A DNA stretch of 42,899 nt from Paulinella micropora (Eukaryota; Cercozoa; Imbricatea; Euglyphida). The position numbers and the translations under genes are program-made. The stretch spans positions 322,820 through 365,718 of the forward strand of contig BJOX01000354.1 in assembly GCA_009731375.1 (NCBI GenBank). The letters are read 5' to 3'. The notes beneath the pieces are model-generated. The model was not told where the DNA came from and did no database searches. It was given only the letters and a program-made list of their open reading frames with translations. Shown here piece by piece: positions 24,102 to 33,086 of the stretch (the stretch's first letter is position 1; each line of letters opens with the position of its first letter).

Positions 24102-24920
24102 ATGGACTATAAGGGAGGAAGAAGTTCTGGTATTTACTATATCAACAGCAAAAACAGAATAACTGGCACAGATAGCGACTTTACACACGAAGTCAATATG
24201 AAGGGGCTAGACAATCCCACACATTGTAAAATACTTCATATTTATGTGCCGAAATCGTATTACTCTGTGGCTTCACCATATAATACTTTTACTCTTAGCG
24301 AAGACGGGTATGAGTCTTTAATTACGATACCTGAGGGAAACTACACAATGAACAATCTAAAAAATAAGTTGTCGGAGGTGCTAACCGCAGACAGCCCAAA
24401 TAATTATACTTATGTTGTATCCAGTAATAATACCAACATAGAACCAGAGGATGGTAAATTAACATTCAGTGTTTCAGATAATAAGGGAATTCAACCGCGA
24501 TTTATATTTGATAGTGATACCCGTATTCACGAGGTAATGGGGTTTGATAGAAATTCAACATATTTCTTCGCTACTGATTTTGTTAAATCGCCGAACGTAA
24601 TTATTCTAACTGGTGAAAAGACTTTATACCTTCAATCGGACTTAGTTGGTGAAGGAGATAATCACGTGCTACAAGAAATATACACGGCGAATGAAATTCC
24701 ATTTGGAGCCGTTATATACGACGGAAGTGGGTCAGAGTATGGTAAGAAATTATCCACCAGTTCAAATAATGTATATAGGTTTTATCTTACAGACGAAAAC
24801 GATCAGGCTATAAATCTTAATGGACTTGGAATTGTTATGACATTGTTGATTTACAGGGAAACGAATTATTTTAATTTATTTACATCATTCTTCAATCTTT
24901 TGAAACAGAGATATTCATAA
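24102..24920 (+). CDS. Minor capsid (penton-like) protein, element R
   Basis: 272 residues, intact. N-terminus MDYKGGRSSGIYYINSKNRI, then a beta-rich domain with HCKILHIYVPKSYYSVASPY, ITIPEGNYTMNNLKNKLSEV, HEVMGFDRNSTYFF and a C-terminal strand region NLNGLGIVMTLLIYRET. This matches the single-jelly-roll penton protein found beside the major capsid in Polintons and adintoviruses, forming the five-fold vertices. The final residues (QRYS) and TAA lie in the downstream hairpin, so the original C-terminus was probably a few residues shorter or different. Confidence 0.85.
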   Translation: MDYKGGRSSGIYYINSKNRITGTDSDFTHEVNMKGLDNPTHCKILHIYVPKSYYSVASPYNTFTLSEDGYESLITIPEGNYTMNNLKNKLSEVLTADSPNNYTYVVSSNNTNIEPEDGKLTFSVSDNKGIQPRFIFDSDTRIHEVMGFDRNSTYFFATDFVKSPNVIILTGEKTLYLQSDLVGEGDNHVLQEIYTANEIPFGAVIYDGSGSEYGKKLSTSSNNVYRFYLTDENDQAINLNGLGIVMTLLIYRETNYFNLFTSFFNLLKQRYS

Positions 24921-24982
24921 ATCCGCACTTTCATTCTCATTCTCGATAATCTCAAACATGTTTGAGGTATTTATGAACATCG
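24910..24982 (-). repeat. Boundary hairpin at the penton 3' end (R)
   Basis: On + GATATTCATAAAT...ATTTATGAACATCG. Loop palindrome ATCTCAAAC-AT-GTTTGAGGT (24949-24968) with one wobble position. Confidence 0.85.
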
Positions 24983-25033
24983 ATTGTAAGTAAGTTAATA
25001 TCAATTATTTATTTTTTTTGAAAAATAAAATAG

Positions 25034-25086
25034 ATGTTTTAGAATAAACAATAGTGCGAAGCACGAAGTGAAATTCTAAAATATCA
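25034..25086 (+). repeat. Boundary hairpin, capsid leader (R)
   Basis: GATGTTTTAGAAT...ATTCTAAAATATC, loop GTGCG-AA-GCAC; the outer C is lost. 9 bp before the capsid ATG. Confidence 0.9.
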
Positions 25087-25095
25087 AAAACAAAA

Positions 25096-26586
25096 ATGCC
25101 AACTCAACACGGAGGCGAACTAGATTTCAGTAAGACTGATTATATCAGTGCTTCGTATCGTTTGAATAAACTCGCCCCTCGTGAGGGCTCTGCTTCATTT
25201 GAAGTCACCACTGCGGGAGGTCAAGAACGATCATTTGACCTTATTAGCCGACCTTTTAATCTCGCTCGGTCATATTTGAGTTTTACTTATACTATGAGAG
25301 CGCCTCTTGTTGCCAACACTTATACTAAAATTTTTATGAACTGCCTTTCGCAAATTTCTCAAATTCAACTTCAGACTCGTAGCGGTGTTTATCTGTGCGA
25401 CGTTAACAACCTTAGACATGTGACTAAGATGTTGTGGAAACCAGAAATGAGCTTGAAGGATTTCTTAGACCTTCCTAACCACGGTGATGCTAGTGGTTAT
25501 GGCTGTATGCTTCAAAAGTGTAATGCTAACGGCTTGATTAACATTATCGCCGTTGAAGCAACTAGAACAGCCTTTCGTGCGGCCGCTGATGGTGCTGACA
25601 ATGTTGCCGCCTCTACTCAGGGTCTATTGCGAGAGCCAGTGATTTCTGCTCGTCGTCACGATGATGCTGCTTTGACGACTGGAGTTGGAGCACTATCCGC
25701 CGTAAATGTTAATTACAACGAGGCGAAGTATCTTGTGGGAAGTGGAGCAACTGCCGCTTTGGCCATTAATGTTAAAATTCCTTTGGGTATGATTATTAAC
25801 ACTATTTTCGCACTTGATAAGACTATTATGTTTCCAGAGATTTTGACTATGCGAATTGTGTGGAGTGCTACTGACAGAACCGGTTATACGGTGACGAATG
25901 GTGCAGCTACTTGTATTAGCACTGCTTATCTTGCCGCACTAAATGCTACACTGCCTATGGCTGTATCTGCTGATGTTACCAATCTTAACTTGTTTCTTGC
26001 TGTTGAAACAAACCCCGACGTTATTCAATCAATTCAACAGAAGATTGCTAGCCCCGAAGGAATGAGTTTCAATATTGATTATCCCTATGTTTATAAGAAT
26101 TCAATTGGAGCAACCACAACCCAAAATATTATTATGCGATTTGACAGAGGCCATGGTCGCCGTTTGAAGAAGATTTATCACTCAGTTTTTAACACCGAAG
26201 AAAGGAAGAACACTGCTTATGACCATGATCATTGCACAGCAGCAAAGATCGCTACTTTATACACTACTCTAGACGGAGCACGTCAGCAAGAGTTTAACAT
26301 TGACTGCGCCTCTGAAGAAGACTATATGTACCTGAAGCCAAAGATTGAGGGTTCGGCCTTGATGAATAATGATGTGTATAAATACAACTGGTTCTGGGTT
26401 GATGCTTGGGATAATACCCGCCCGCTATGGAGCAAAGACCAGAATGAAATCAGCGGTTTAAGTCTTGATACTGAGCGACGATGGGAGTTTATTGGGACTA
26501 ATGCGGGAACTGCTCTTAACCACTACATCGTGGCAATCACTCAGCGAGAGGTTCAGGTTAAGGCAAATATGATTACAATCTCATAG
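25096..26586 (+). CDS. Major capsid protein (double jelly roll), element R
   Basis: 496 residues, intact, the usual size of Polinton/adintovirus major capsids. N-terminal segment FEVTTAGGQERSFDLISRPF leads into the first jelly roll (LARSYLSFTYTMRAP, FMNCLSQISQIQLQTRSGVY). Near the middle is KIPLGMIINTIFALDKTIMF with MRIVWSATDRTG, and the second jelly roll carries FNIDYPYVYKNSIG and IIMRFDRGHGRRLKKIYHSV. Tail HYIVAITQREVQVKANMITI. Trimers would form hexon-like capsomers. Codon use is slightly richer in GC than neighbours. Leader hairpin at 25034-25086 and 3' hairpin at 26587-26644. Confidence 0.92.
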   Translation: MPTQHGGELDFSKTDYISASYRLNKLAPREGSASFEVTTAGGQERSFDLISRPFNLARSYLSFTYTMRAPLVANTYTKIFMNCLSQISQIQLQTRSGVYLCDVNNLRHVTKMLWKPEMSLKDFLDLPNHGDASGYGCMLQKCNANGLINIIAVEATRTAFRAAADGADNVAASTQGLLREPVISARRHDDAALTTGVGALSAVNVNYNEAKYLVGSGATAALAINVKIPLGMIINTIFALDKTIMFPEILTMRIVWSATDRTGYTVTNGAATCISTAYLAALNATLPMAVSADVTNLNLFLAVETNPDVIQSIQQKIASPEGMSFNIDYPYVYKNSIGATTTQNIIMRFDRGHGRRLKKIYHSVFNTEERKNTAYDHDHCTAAKIATLYTTLDGARQQEFNIDCASEEDYMYLKPKIEGSALMNNDVYKYNWFWVDAWDNTRPLWSKDQNEISGLSLDTERRWEFIGTNAGTALNHYIVAITQREVQVKANMITIS

Positions 26587-26644
26587 ATATTTATGAGCAT
26601 CGCTTTCATTCGCTTCGCTCATTTTCGCTTGCTCATAAACATCG
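26587..26644 (-). repeat. Boundary hairpin at the capsid 3' end (R)
   Basis: On + GATATTTATGAGCA...TGCTCATAAACATCG with loop CGCTTTCATTCGCTTCGCTC. It starts at the base after the capsid TAG. Confidence 0.88.
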
Positions 26645-26693
26645 TGAAAGATTAATAGATTAAATAATTTTTTTCTCGTATAATATAGTAAAA

Positions 26694-26754
26694 CGACGTT
26701 TGAGATAAGCGAGATATCTCAAATATATTTGAGATTGGAGTGAAATTCTCAATA
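26694..26754 (+). repeat. Degenerate boundary hairpin, leader of the 411-residue gene (R)
   Basis: CGACGTTTGAGA...TTCTCAATATG; the AATATC end has merged with the ATG. The loop carries the perfect 20-bp palindrome ATCTCAAATATATTTGAGAT (26716-26735). Confidence 0.75.
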
Positions 26755-27989
26755 TGCATCAGAGAAACTTGATCGCAGAAAATCCTGACTGCAAATTTAT
26801 AAATGTCAGTGTTGGATATGATGGACACGTTGAAACTAATCATATGAAGACCGCTTTTGGTGAAACCCTAACCAGTTCCTTAACACCAGTATTACAGGAA
26901 ATCTTTCCATATACCATTAATACACGGATATGGACATTAACAGAAACAAAGGCGTCCGTTTCATTTCTGAATAATATGGCTGAATTAAAAACGACTGCTA
27001 ATGCTACCGCTGATGCTAGTATGGTGAGCAAAAGAAAAATAAAATATCGCACTGGTATGGGTGTTGTAGCCCGCTTCACTGCTTTATGGGCAACAGACGA
27101 AACCGAAGATTATTATTCGTGGATAGGTATCGGAGATAACGATTTATCTAATGGTTTCTACTTTTACAAAACTAGAGATGAAGGAATGATTATTCTGCAT
27201 TGTATAGGAGGAACCCCAAACGCATTTTATCAAGTGTATTGGGATGACCCGTGCGACGGAACAGGAGATATGCCTGTATTAGACTGGACAAAGGGAAATG
27301 TATTTCAAATTCAATTTCAATACTTAGGTTTTGGTGCTATTAAGTTTTCTATTGAAAATCCAAAGACAGGCGAATTTCAGTTAGTCCATACAATTAGGTA
27401 TGCGAATGCCAACACGGGTGTCAGTCTGCGGAATACTACATTACCATTTGTAGCACGAATTGTTCACAATAATGCGGGAGTTGGAATACAAAGACTGAAG
27501 ACCGCCAGTTGTAGTTTGTTTATTGAAGGCACCAACACTATTAATACAAGTATTACAAATACGGCGGAAGGGAGTGAAGCAGGTAATATAACTGAAAGCC
27601 CCAGTTTGAGTATCAGGAATAAAGCACTATACAATAATAGCCTAACCAACAATTCAAATGTCTTTCCTTCGTTGATAAGTATTACTAATGAAGATACTAA
27701 GGCTAATGTCGTCAGAATGGTATTGAACGGAACACTGACAGGGGCGGGTTTTGTTGATGTTGATGCTAAAACTTCAATTGTAGATACAGACACAAAAGCA
27801 ACTGCTATCGCCAACGGAACAACAATTTTTAAGATTTATGTTAATGCTACCTCAACTCAACAAATTAATCTAAGAACCTGCGATATTCAATTAACCCCGA
27901 ACGATGTTTTGATATTCACACAAAAGGCTGTGTCGGCAGGTGGAAATGGTAATATTAATGTTATTGCTAACTTTATAGAAGACCAATGA
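26754..27989 (+). CDS. Beta-rich virion surface/adsorption-type protein (411 residues)
   Basis: Intact. The central domain (about 90-250) has a pattern I associate with phage and large-virus structural proteins: GMGVVARFTALWATDETEDY, IGIGDNDLSNGFYFYK, LDWTKGNVFQIQFQYLGFGA followed by IKFSIENPKTGEF and LVHTIRYANANTGVS. This looks like a concanavalin-like beta-sandwich. The C-terminal third is a second beta-rich domain (SLSIRNKALYNNSLTNNSN, LRTCDIQLTPNDVLIFTQKA). A lectin-like or attachment role is an inference. It follows the capsid with a hairpin pair between and converges on the 122-residue gene. Its element L counterpart would lie outside the window. Confidence 0.6.
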   Translation: MHQRNLIAENPDCKFINVSVGYDGHVETNHMKTAFGETLTSSLTPVLQEIFPYTINTRIWTLTETKASVSFLNNMAELKTTANATADASMVSKRKIKYRTGMGVVARFTALWATDETEDYYSWIGIGDNDLSNGFYFYKTRDEGMIILHCIGGTPNAFYQVYWDDPCDGTGDMPVLDWTKGNVFQIQFQYLGFGAIKFSIENPKTGEFQLVHTIRYANANTGVSLRNTTLPFVARIVHNNAGVGIQRLKTASCSLFIEGTNTINTSITNTAEGSEAGNITESPSLSIRNKALYNNSLTNNSNVFPSLISITNEDTKANVVRMVLNGTLTGAGFVDVDAKTSIVDTDTKATAIANGTTIFKIYVNATSTQQINLRTCDIQLTPNDVLIFTQKAVSAGGNGNINVIANFIEDQ

Positions 27990-28021
27990 AGCAAAAAAGA
28001 ATGTGTGAGTGATTTGATATT

Positions 28022-28390
28022 TTATTTTTTTTGATATCTTTCTTTTACAATACGAATAACATCGCTCACACTAGTGGCTATCTCTTCACCTTCACTCGCT
28101 TTCCTTAATATACGTCCTTCTTCTGTACATTCTGTAGCATTCGCTGTAGAATGTATTGTTGGTTCTTCGTCCATTATTTTTTGTAGTGTCGCCTCCAATG
28201 GGATAACTACTTTCACATTGTCATCGTAATGTTGATTTTGTTTGAAATCAACATTTGGCTTATATTGCTCATAGAAAGAAACAATATCAGGCTTAGTCCA
28301 TTTAATTGATGGCTTTTTAATTTCGCTGTCAAGATTCCATTTTTCAATTTCATTCAAGTAGTCTTGCTTGGTGCTCAAGTCTGTCATCAT
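28022..28390 (-). CDS. Conserved-looking 122-residue protein of unknown function
   Basis: Starts MMTDLSTKQDYLNEIEKWNL. Contains IKWTKPDIVSFYEQYKPNVD, an acidic middle (MDEEPTIHSTANATECTEEG) and a basic C-terminal helix SDVIRIVKERYQKK. No recognised domain. The ATG is preceded by TATATAAAG and then a boundary hairpin (28398-28461), so it has both leader types. It converges on the 411-residue gene with about 30 bp between stops. Confidence 0.6.
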   Translation of the reverse strand: MMTDLSTKQDYLNEIEKWNLDSEIKKPSIKWTKPDIVSFYEQYKPNVDFKQNQHYDDNVKVVIPLEATLQKIMDEEPTIHSTANATECTEEGRILRKASEGEEIATSVSDVIRIVKERYQKK

Positions 28391-28397
28391 ATATAAA

Positions 28398-28461
28398 GAT
28401 ATTTTAGAATTACGCTTCTATCTTGCTAATCGCAAGATTTCTCGCTATATTCTAAAACATC
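28398..28461 (-). repeat. Boundary hairpin, leader of the 122-residue gene (R)
   Basis: On + GATATTTTAGAAT...ATTCTAAAACATC. Loop palindrome ATCTTGC-TAATC-GCAAGAT (28420-28438). It has the same loop bases as the reverse complement of 19786-19804, with one stem pair changed from G-C to T-A. Confidence 0.88.
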
Positions 28462-28496
28462 AATAAAAAATTTAAATAAAAATAATTAAAAGAAAA

Positions 28497-28550
28497 CGAT
28501 GTTCGTAAAACACACGGGAGCGGTAGCGGGAGTGTGGATTTACGAATATC
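28497..28550 (+). repeat. Boundary hairpin at the 3' end of the DUF3820-like gene (R)
   Basis: CGATGTTCGTAAA...TTTACGAATATC with the GGGAGCGGTAGCGGGAG loop. Compared with 22066-22118 the stem has C-G where that has T-A (TTCGTAAA/TTTACGAA against TTTGTAAA/TTTACAAA). Confidence 0.9.
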
Positions 28551-28552
28551 AA

Positions 28553-28840
28553 TTATATATATTTTTTTACTTCACTTTTAATGTCAGTAAATTTCTCAAA
28601 CCACGGCTGTTTCATAACCCATTCAAGGTATGGTTTGTCAATTGTAGCAACATCTTGAATTTTCTTACCTTTATACTTACCAAATGGAAAAATATCCCTT
28701 GGCTTGCCTGCCCGTGCATTTTCAATCATTTGGATTTCGTCAGTAATTATCTTTTTTACATCGGTAATAGAAAATGTTTCTTTTTTATTTCAATAGAGAG
28801 TTTCTCAAACTTCTCACATAGTCTGGTGAGGGTGGTCATA
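28553..28840 (-). pseudogene. DUF3820 / ExoX C-terminal-like small protein, frameshifted
   Basis: Starts MTTLTRLCEKFEKLSIEIKK at 28838-28840. A run of six A near 28780-28790 breaks the frame. In the following frame comes IITDEIQMIENARAGKPRDI and the diagnostic FPFGKYKGKKIQDV, then KPYLEWVMKQPWFEKF. F-G-K-x-K-G with Y-L-x-W is typical of the DUF3820 domain found at the C-terminus of exodeoxyribonuclease X-like proteins and as stand-alone proteins in phages and large viruses. Exact role unknown, presumably DNA metabolism, next to the polymerase. The leader has both a boundary hairpin and TATATA-like sequence. Confidence 0.7.
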
Positions 28841-28877
28841 GTATAGGGTATATACTTTATAGAAAAATTAATTAATT

Positions 28878-28936
28878 GATATTTATGAGCATCGCTTTCA
28901 TTCGCTATGCTCATTTTCGCTTGCTCATAAACATCG
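28878..28936 (-). repeat. Boundary hairpin between the polymerase end and the DUF3820-like gene (R)
   Basis: On + GATATTTATGAGCA...TGCTCATAAACATCG, nearly identical to 26587-26644. The polymerase frame runs into it and takes its last residues and stop from it. Confidence 0.88.
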
Positions 28937-31900
28937 TTTGATATCCGTAAGGGATACTATCATTATCTGTGTAGAAGTCTCGCCCACACCATCGCGATTT
29001 ATTAACGACTTTTACTACATTCTTTTGGTGTTGTATGCTAAAGTGTTCAATGTGTTGCTGTTTGCTGTTTCTACTTGTGTGTATCTTCTTCATTATGAAG
29101 TCTCTTGTATTTGTTAGGCTTTCACCCTTGTCCATTAATTCATATGAAGCGGGATTTAATTTTTTTAAGTCTAAGCCTTTACCTCTGAAATGGAAGTGTG
29201 TTTCTTTATCATCCTTCTTTACATACTCTAACATATATAATTTTGGTGCTATCCATATACCCCTAATTATTTTACAATTCTTCCCGAGGTCGTCATCCAT
29301 TCCGCCGATTGTTTTATCACCAAACCTTTTTATTCTTTCACTGTTATTCACATGTGATTGAATGCTGTCTGTATCTGTATAATAATAGTCTCTGTCAGGG
29401 TCGTTGTCTGGGTTTGCTTCAGTCATATACTTATACATAATTCGTCTGCTGTATGCTAATATGAATGCTCCGTAATGTGTGGGTTTTGTAATTTTTTCTT
29501 CTTTTTCATATTCATCTCGTGGAATACCTGATATAAGCCAAAGTTCGTCATTGAATTTTTCAATATCTGTTATAACATGCTAAGCCCAGAATTTCCAATA
29601 CTCATGATTTTTAGATATATATTTGCTCATAGTGTTTATTGGTCTCTGGATGGTTTTGCCGTATAAAGCATTCATAAACAACTTCGCTAATAAATATTGT
29701 GGAGTGCCTTTCTTTGAGTTTTGTTTTTTCTTGAATAAGTCCANNNNNNNNNNNNNNNNNNNNNNNNNNNNNNNNNNNNNNNNNNNNNNNNNNNNNNNNN
29801 NNNNNNNNNNNNNNNNNNNNNNNNNNNNNNNNNNNNNNNNNNNNNNNNNNNNNNNNNNNNNNNNNNNNNNNNNNNNNNNNNNNNNNNNNNNNNNNNNNNN
29901 NNNNNNNNNNNNNNNNNNNNNNNNNNNNNNNNNNNNNNNNNNNNNNNNNNNNNNNNNNNNNNNNNNNNNNNNNNNNNNNNNNNNNNNNNNNNNNNNNNNN
30001 NNNNNNNNNNNNNNNNNNNNNNNNNNNNNNNNNNNNNNNNNNNNNNNNNNNNNNNNNNNNNNNNNNNNNNNNNNNNNNNNNNNNNNNNNNNNNNNNNNNN
30101 NNNNNNNNNNNNNNNNNNNNNNNNNNNNNNNNNNNNNNNNNNNNNNNNNNNNNNNNNNNNNNNNNNNNNNNNNNNNNNNNNNNNNNNNNNNNNNNNNNNN
30201 NNNNNNNNNNNNNNNNNNNNNNNNNNNNNNNNNNNNNNNNNNNNNNNNNNNNNNNNNNNNNNNNNNNNNNNNNNNNNNNNNNNNNNNNNNNNNNNNNNNN
30301 NNNNNNNNNNNNNNNNNNNNNNNNNNNNNNNNNNNNNNNNNNNNNNNNNNNNNNNNNNNNNNNNNNNNNNNNNNNNNNNNNNNNNNNNNNNNNNNNNNNN
30401 NNNNNNNNNNNNNNNNNNNNNNNNNNNNNNNNNNNNNNNNNNNNNNNNNNNNNNNNNNNNNNNNNNNNNNNNNNNNNNNNNNNNNNNNNNNNNNNNNNNN
30501 NNNNNNNNNNNNNNNNNNNNNNNNNNNNNNNNNNNNNNNNNNNNNNNNNNNNNNNNNNNNNNNNNNNNNNNNNNNNNNNNNNNNNNNNNNNNNNNNNNNN
30601 NNNNNNNNNNNNAATAAATATTGTGGAGTGCCTTTCTTTGAGTTTTGTTTTTTCTTGAATAAGTCCAATATATAATCTTTGAATACTGGTTCTGCTTCTT
30701 CCGTGTAATAGCCCCGATTGATTTTGACTTGATATCCAAGTTCAATCATATCTTCAATATCAATAGATGTAAGCCATTGGTCTTTCATGTCTCTTAACTC
30801 CCACTTCAAACAACCTTTGCTATCTCTGTATGGCACTCGCGGATGAAGTAAAGTTTTAGGGCATACATAATCAACATTATATATCCCCATTTTTCCTTTC
30901 ATTTCGCCTTCGCACTCCTTGATTTCACCCGTCATAAATAATTCTAACATAGCCATTGGATAGAGTGAGACGACATCAGCATCAATAAGATAATCAACAA
31001 TCTCATCAAAACTTATTTCACCTCTTTTATATTTTTCATATTGCTTAGAGATAAATCTTCTTTTGCTTGGGTAAGTTCTAGCACCATATACCGCTCTTCT
31101 AAAATCGTTCTCCTGTTTTAAATTAGGTAGTTGTATCATGAACTTTCCGTCTATCTTCTTTTTCCATAGATTGAATGTTAATGAAGAAGTAGAGATGAAA
31201 GCGGTTAGGTTTGTTTTATGTTCATCAAATGTCTGCTTATTTAGTGTGTCATGAAGTTCTTTAAGCCCCATAACATCTTTCTCTAAGTATGTCAAACATT
31301 CTTTTTTCGTTTCCTCATCCATCTCTTCCCACCTTTTCCCTTTGCTATGGTCAAAGTCGCCCTTTAATACATTACATCCTAATGTTTCAAGGTTCTTTTT
31401 TAGGCTTCCCTCTGTGTGCTTACACATATCCCAGAATTTAATGTTCTTGTATTCCATTGAAATAATAGCCCCATTATTTATTAATGGTGTGATTTTTATC
31501 TTTCTTTTGATAAATTCATTTTGAAAGAAGTAGTGGTCAAATTTACTACCATTAAAGGCATTAACATATAATGTAGCCTTAGGATTTCGCTCCTTTAATT
31601 TTTCAGCATATTCAAGGATTATATCAAGAAGTTTGGATATACAATTATCACCCGCTACATATTTAAACCCGATATCAGCGATTGTGTAGCCACCGATATA
31701 AGGAGTATGTAATTCATATGTGCTTGTAAATGTTTCAAAATCATAATGAAATATCTCATCCTGATTGTTGTATTTCATTTCTTTGAAGGAAGTTAATAAT
31801 GACCTTACCTGTTTATCTTTTTGTCTGAGTTTTGCTTTCGCATATGAAACCCTTTCATTATTGCAAGTGTGTTTATTGTAATATTCAGTGAAACAATTAG

Positions 31901-32765
31901 GACACTTCTTTTTGTTTCTTTTTACAAAACCAAAGTAATGTCCTTTTGCTAAATAACAAAGCACATCCGCAGTAATTAATGGGTCTATAAAGTTTTTAAA
32001 TGTTTGTTTTGAAGATGAGTCTGTCATTTCAAAATATTTTCCTTCAATACAATATTTTTTTAATATTTCAAATCCAACTGAAAAGGGTATGTATGAATTG
32101 GGTTCAAGATTAAACTCTTTTCTGATATCATTACATACTTTTTTATACAGTTTTGATTTTCCTTTTATTGGTAAATTCAATGTATCCTTGAAGACATAGA
32201 AGAAGCAGTTATTATCTTTGCTTCGTGGGTTAATATGAATTCCTTCTGTTGTTTTATGTTTCTTATCACTTCCCGTTTCATTACATCCGCCCCCGTCCTC
32301 TTGGATAATTTCAACATTCATGTATTGAATAATTCGGTCATATCCGTTAGCGCTGGCTTCAAGGTTTTCTTCATTATATAAATATATAGCACGAAATAAA
32401 TCGTCTATATCTTTCAACTTAACCGCATTGAAAGTTTTCCATTTGAAAAACTTACTATCATCAGCATCTGTTATATAACCAAACTTAACATGTAGGCTTG
32501 CTTCTCCTGTCATACCTTTACTTTTTGCATCCTTTACCGCTCTCATAATTGTTAATTCAATCGCATCCATATCATAGAAGTTAATATCAAGTTCTCTGAA
32601 TGGATACGTATAGCCGTTTATCCCTCTGTTCTTTATCGGTCTTAGTTCAACAACCTTATATTCCCTCTGTTTAGTCTCCCGTGTCTTAGTTTCCCTTAAA
32701 TTCGCCTTTGACTTTAAGAGTTCTACATTTTTCTTTGTTGGTCTTGGTGGTAATGGTGGTGGCAT
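28911..32765 (-). pseudogene. Protein-primed family B DNA polymerase, element R (premature TAG, gapped)
   Basis: Replicates the linear genome from a terminal protein in Polintons and adenoviruses. Motifs from the N-terminus: zinc-binding-like CPNCFTEYYNKHTC (about residue 288), Exo I HYDFETF (342-344 core), Exo II NAFNGSKFDHYFF (405-410), Exo III YLEKDVMGL (493-497), Pol A DADVVSLYPMAM (597-603), Pol B KLFMNALYGKTIQ, Pol C YYTDTDSIQ. An in-frame TAG at 29580-29582 interrupts the palm between Pol B and Pol C; the same frame stays open on both sides, so a single substitution suffices. The 869-N gap (29744-30612) is bounded by identical 55-bp copies; gap plus one copy is 924 nt, a multiple of three, so the gene was probably about 976 codons. 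The last residues (TMFMSKRK) are read from a boundary hairpin. The leader has TATAAAATCATATG and no hairpin. Confidence 0.88.
29744..30612. other. Assembly gap of 869 N in the polymerase gene
   Basis: Positions 29689-29743 and 30613-30667 are identical over 55 bp, starting AATAAATATTGTGGAGTGCC. Contig ends overlap; the protein reads continuously across one copy. Confidence 0.9.
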
Positions 32766-32864
32766 ATGATTTTATATTGTTGGGAATATAAAATATTGAG
32801 AAAAAATATTAAATAGTTATCTGTTATATTTATAACTAATAATATATTATCCTTAAATAGAAAT

Positions 32865-33086
32865 TCATTTTAATGCATCCTCCATTCTTTTTAATTCAAG
32901 CAAAGCCTGCTTTACCTCTTCCCTTTTTTTCTTTCTTTTTTCTGCTATCGCGGTTTTATTTTGATTATAATATTCCATGGACTTCTGCTTGTGTCTTTCT
33001 GGGTCTTTTTTAATAAACTCTCTGGCTCTTTTTCGCATTGCTTCCTTTTTTTCTTCTGGCGTCTTGTATAATGGTTTTCTACCCAT
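32865..33086 (-). CDS. Small lysine/arginine-rich protein
   Basis: 73 residues: MGRKPLYKTPEEKKEAMRKR, AREFIKKDPERHKQKSMEYY then NQNKTAIAEKRKKK. A single long basic helix, similar in style to the repeat region of the protein at 13099. The ATG is preceded on the minus strand by TATATATAAC, without a hairpin. Possibly nucleic-acid binding. Such short basic genes are common at the ends of large viral genomes; no family assigned. Confidence 0.6.
   Translation of the reverse strand: MGRKPLYKTPEEKKEAMRKRAREFIKKDPERHKQKSMEYYNQNKTAIAEKRKKKREEVKQALLELKRMEDALK

Noticed and set aside
15854-28936. Interpretation of boundary hairpins as integron attC sites
   Set aside because: The ends are GATGTT/AATATC, not the GTTRRRY/RYYYAAC boxes, and no integron-type tyrosine integrase is present in the element; only the paired-hairpin logic is similar.
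29623-30675. Long frames spanning the N gap on both strands
   Set aside because: They exist only because N was translated as X; the real polymerase frame is the minus-strand one described.
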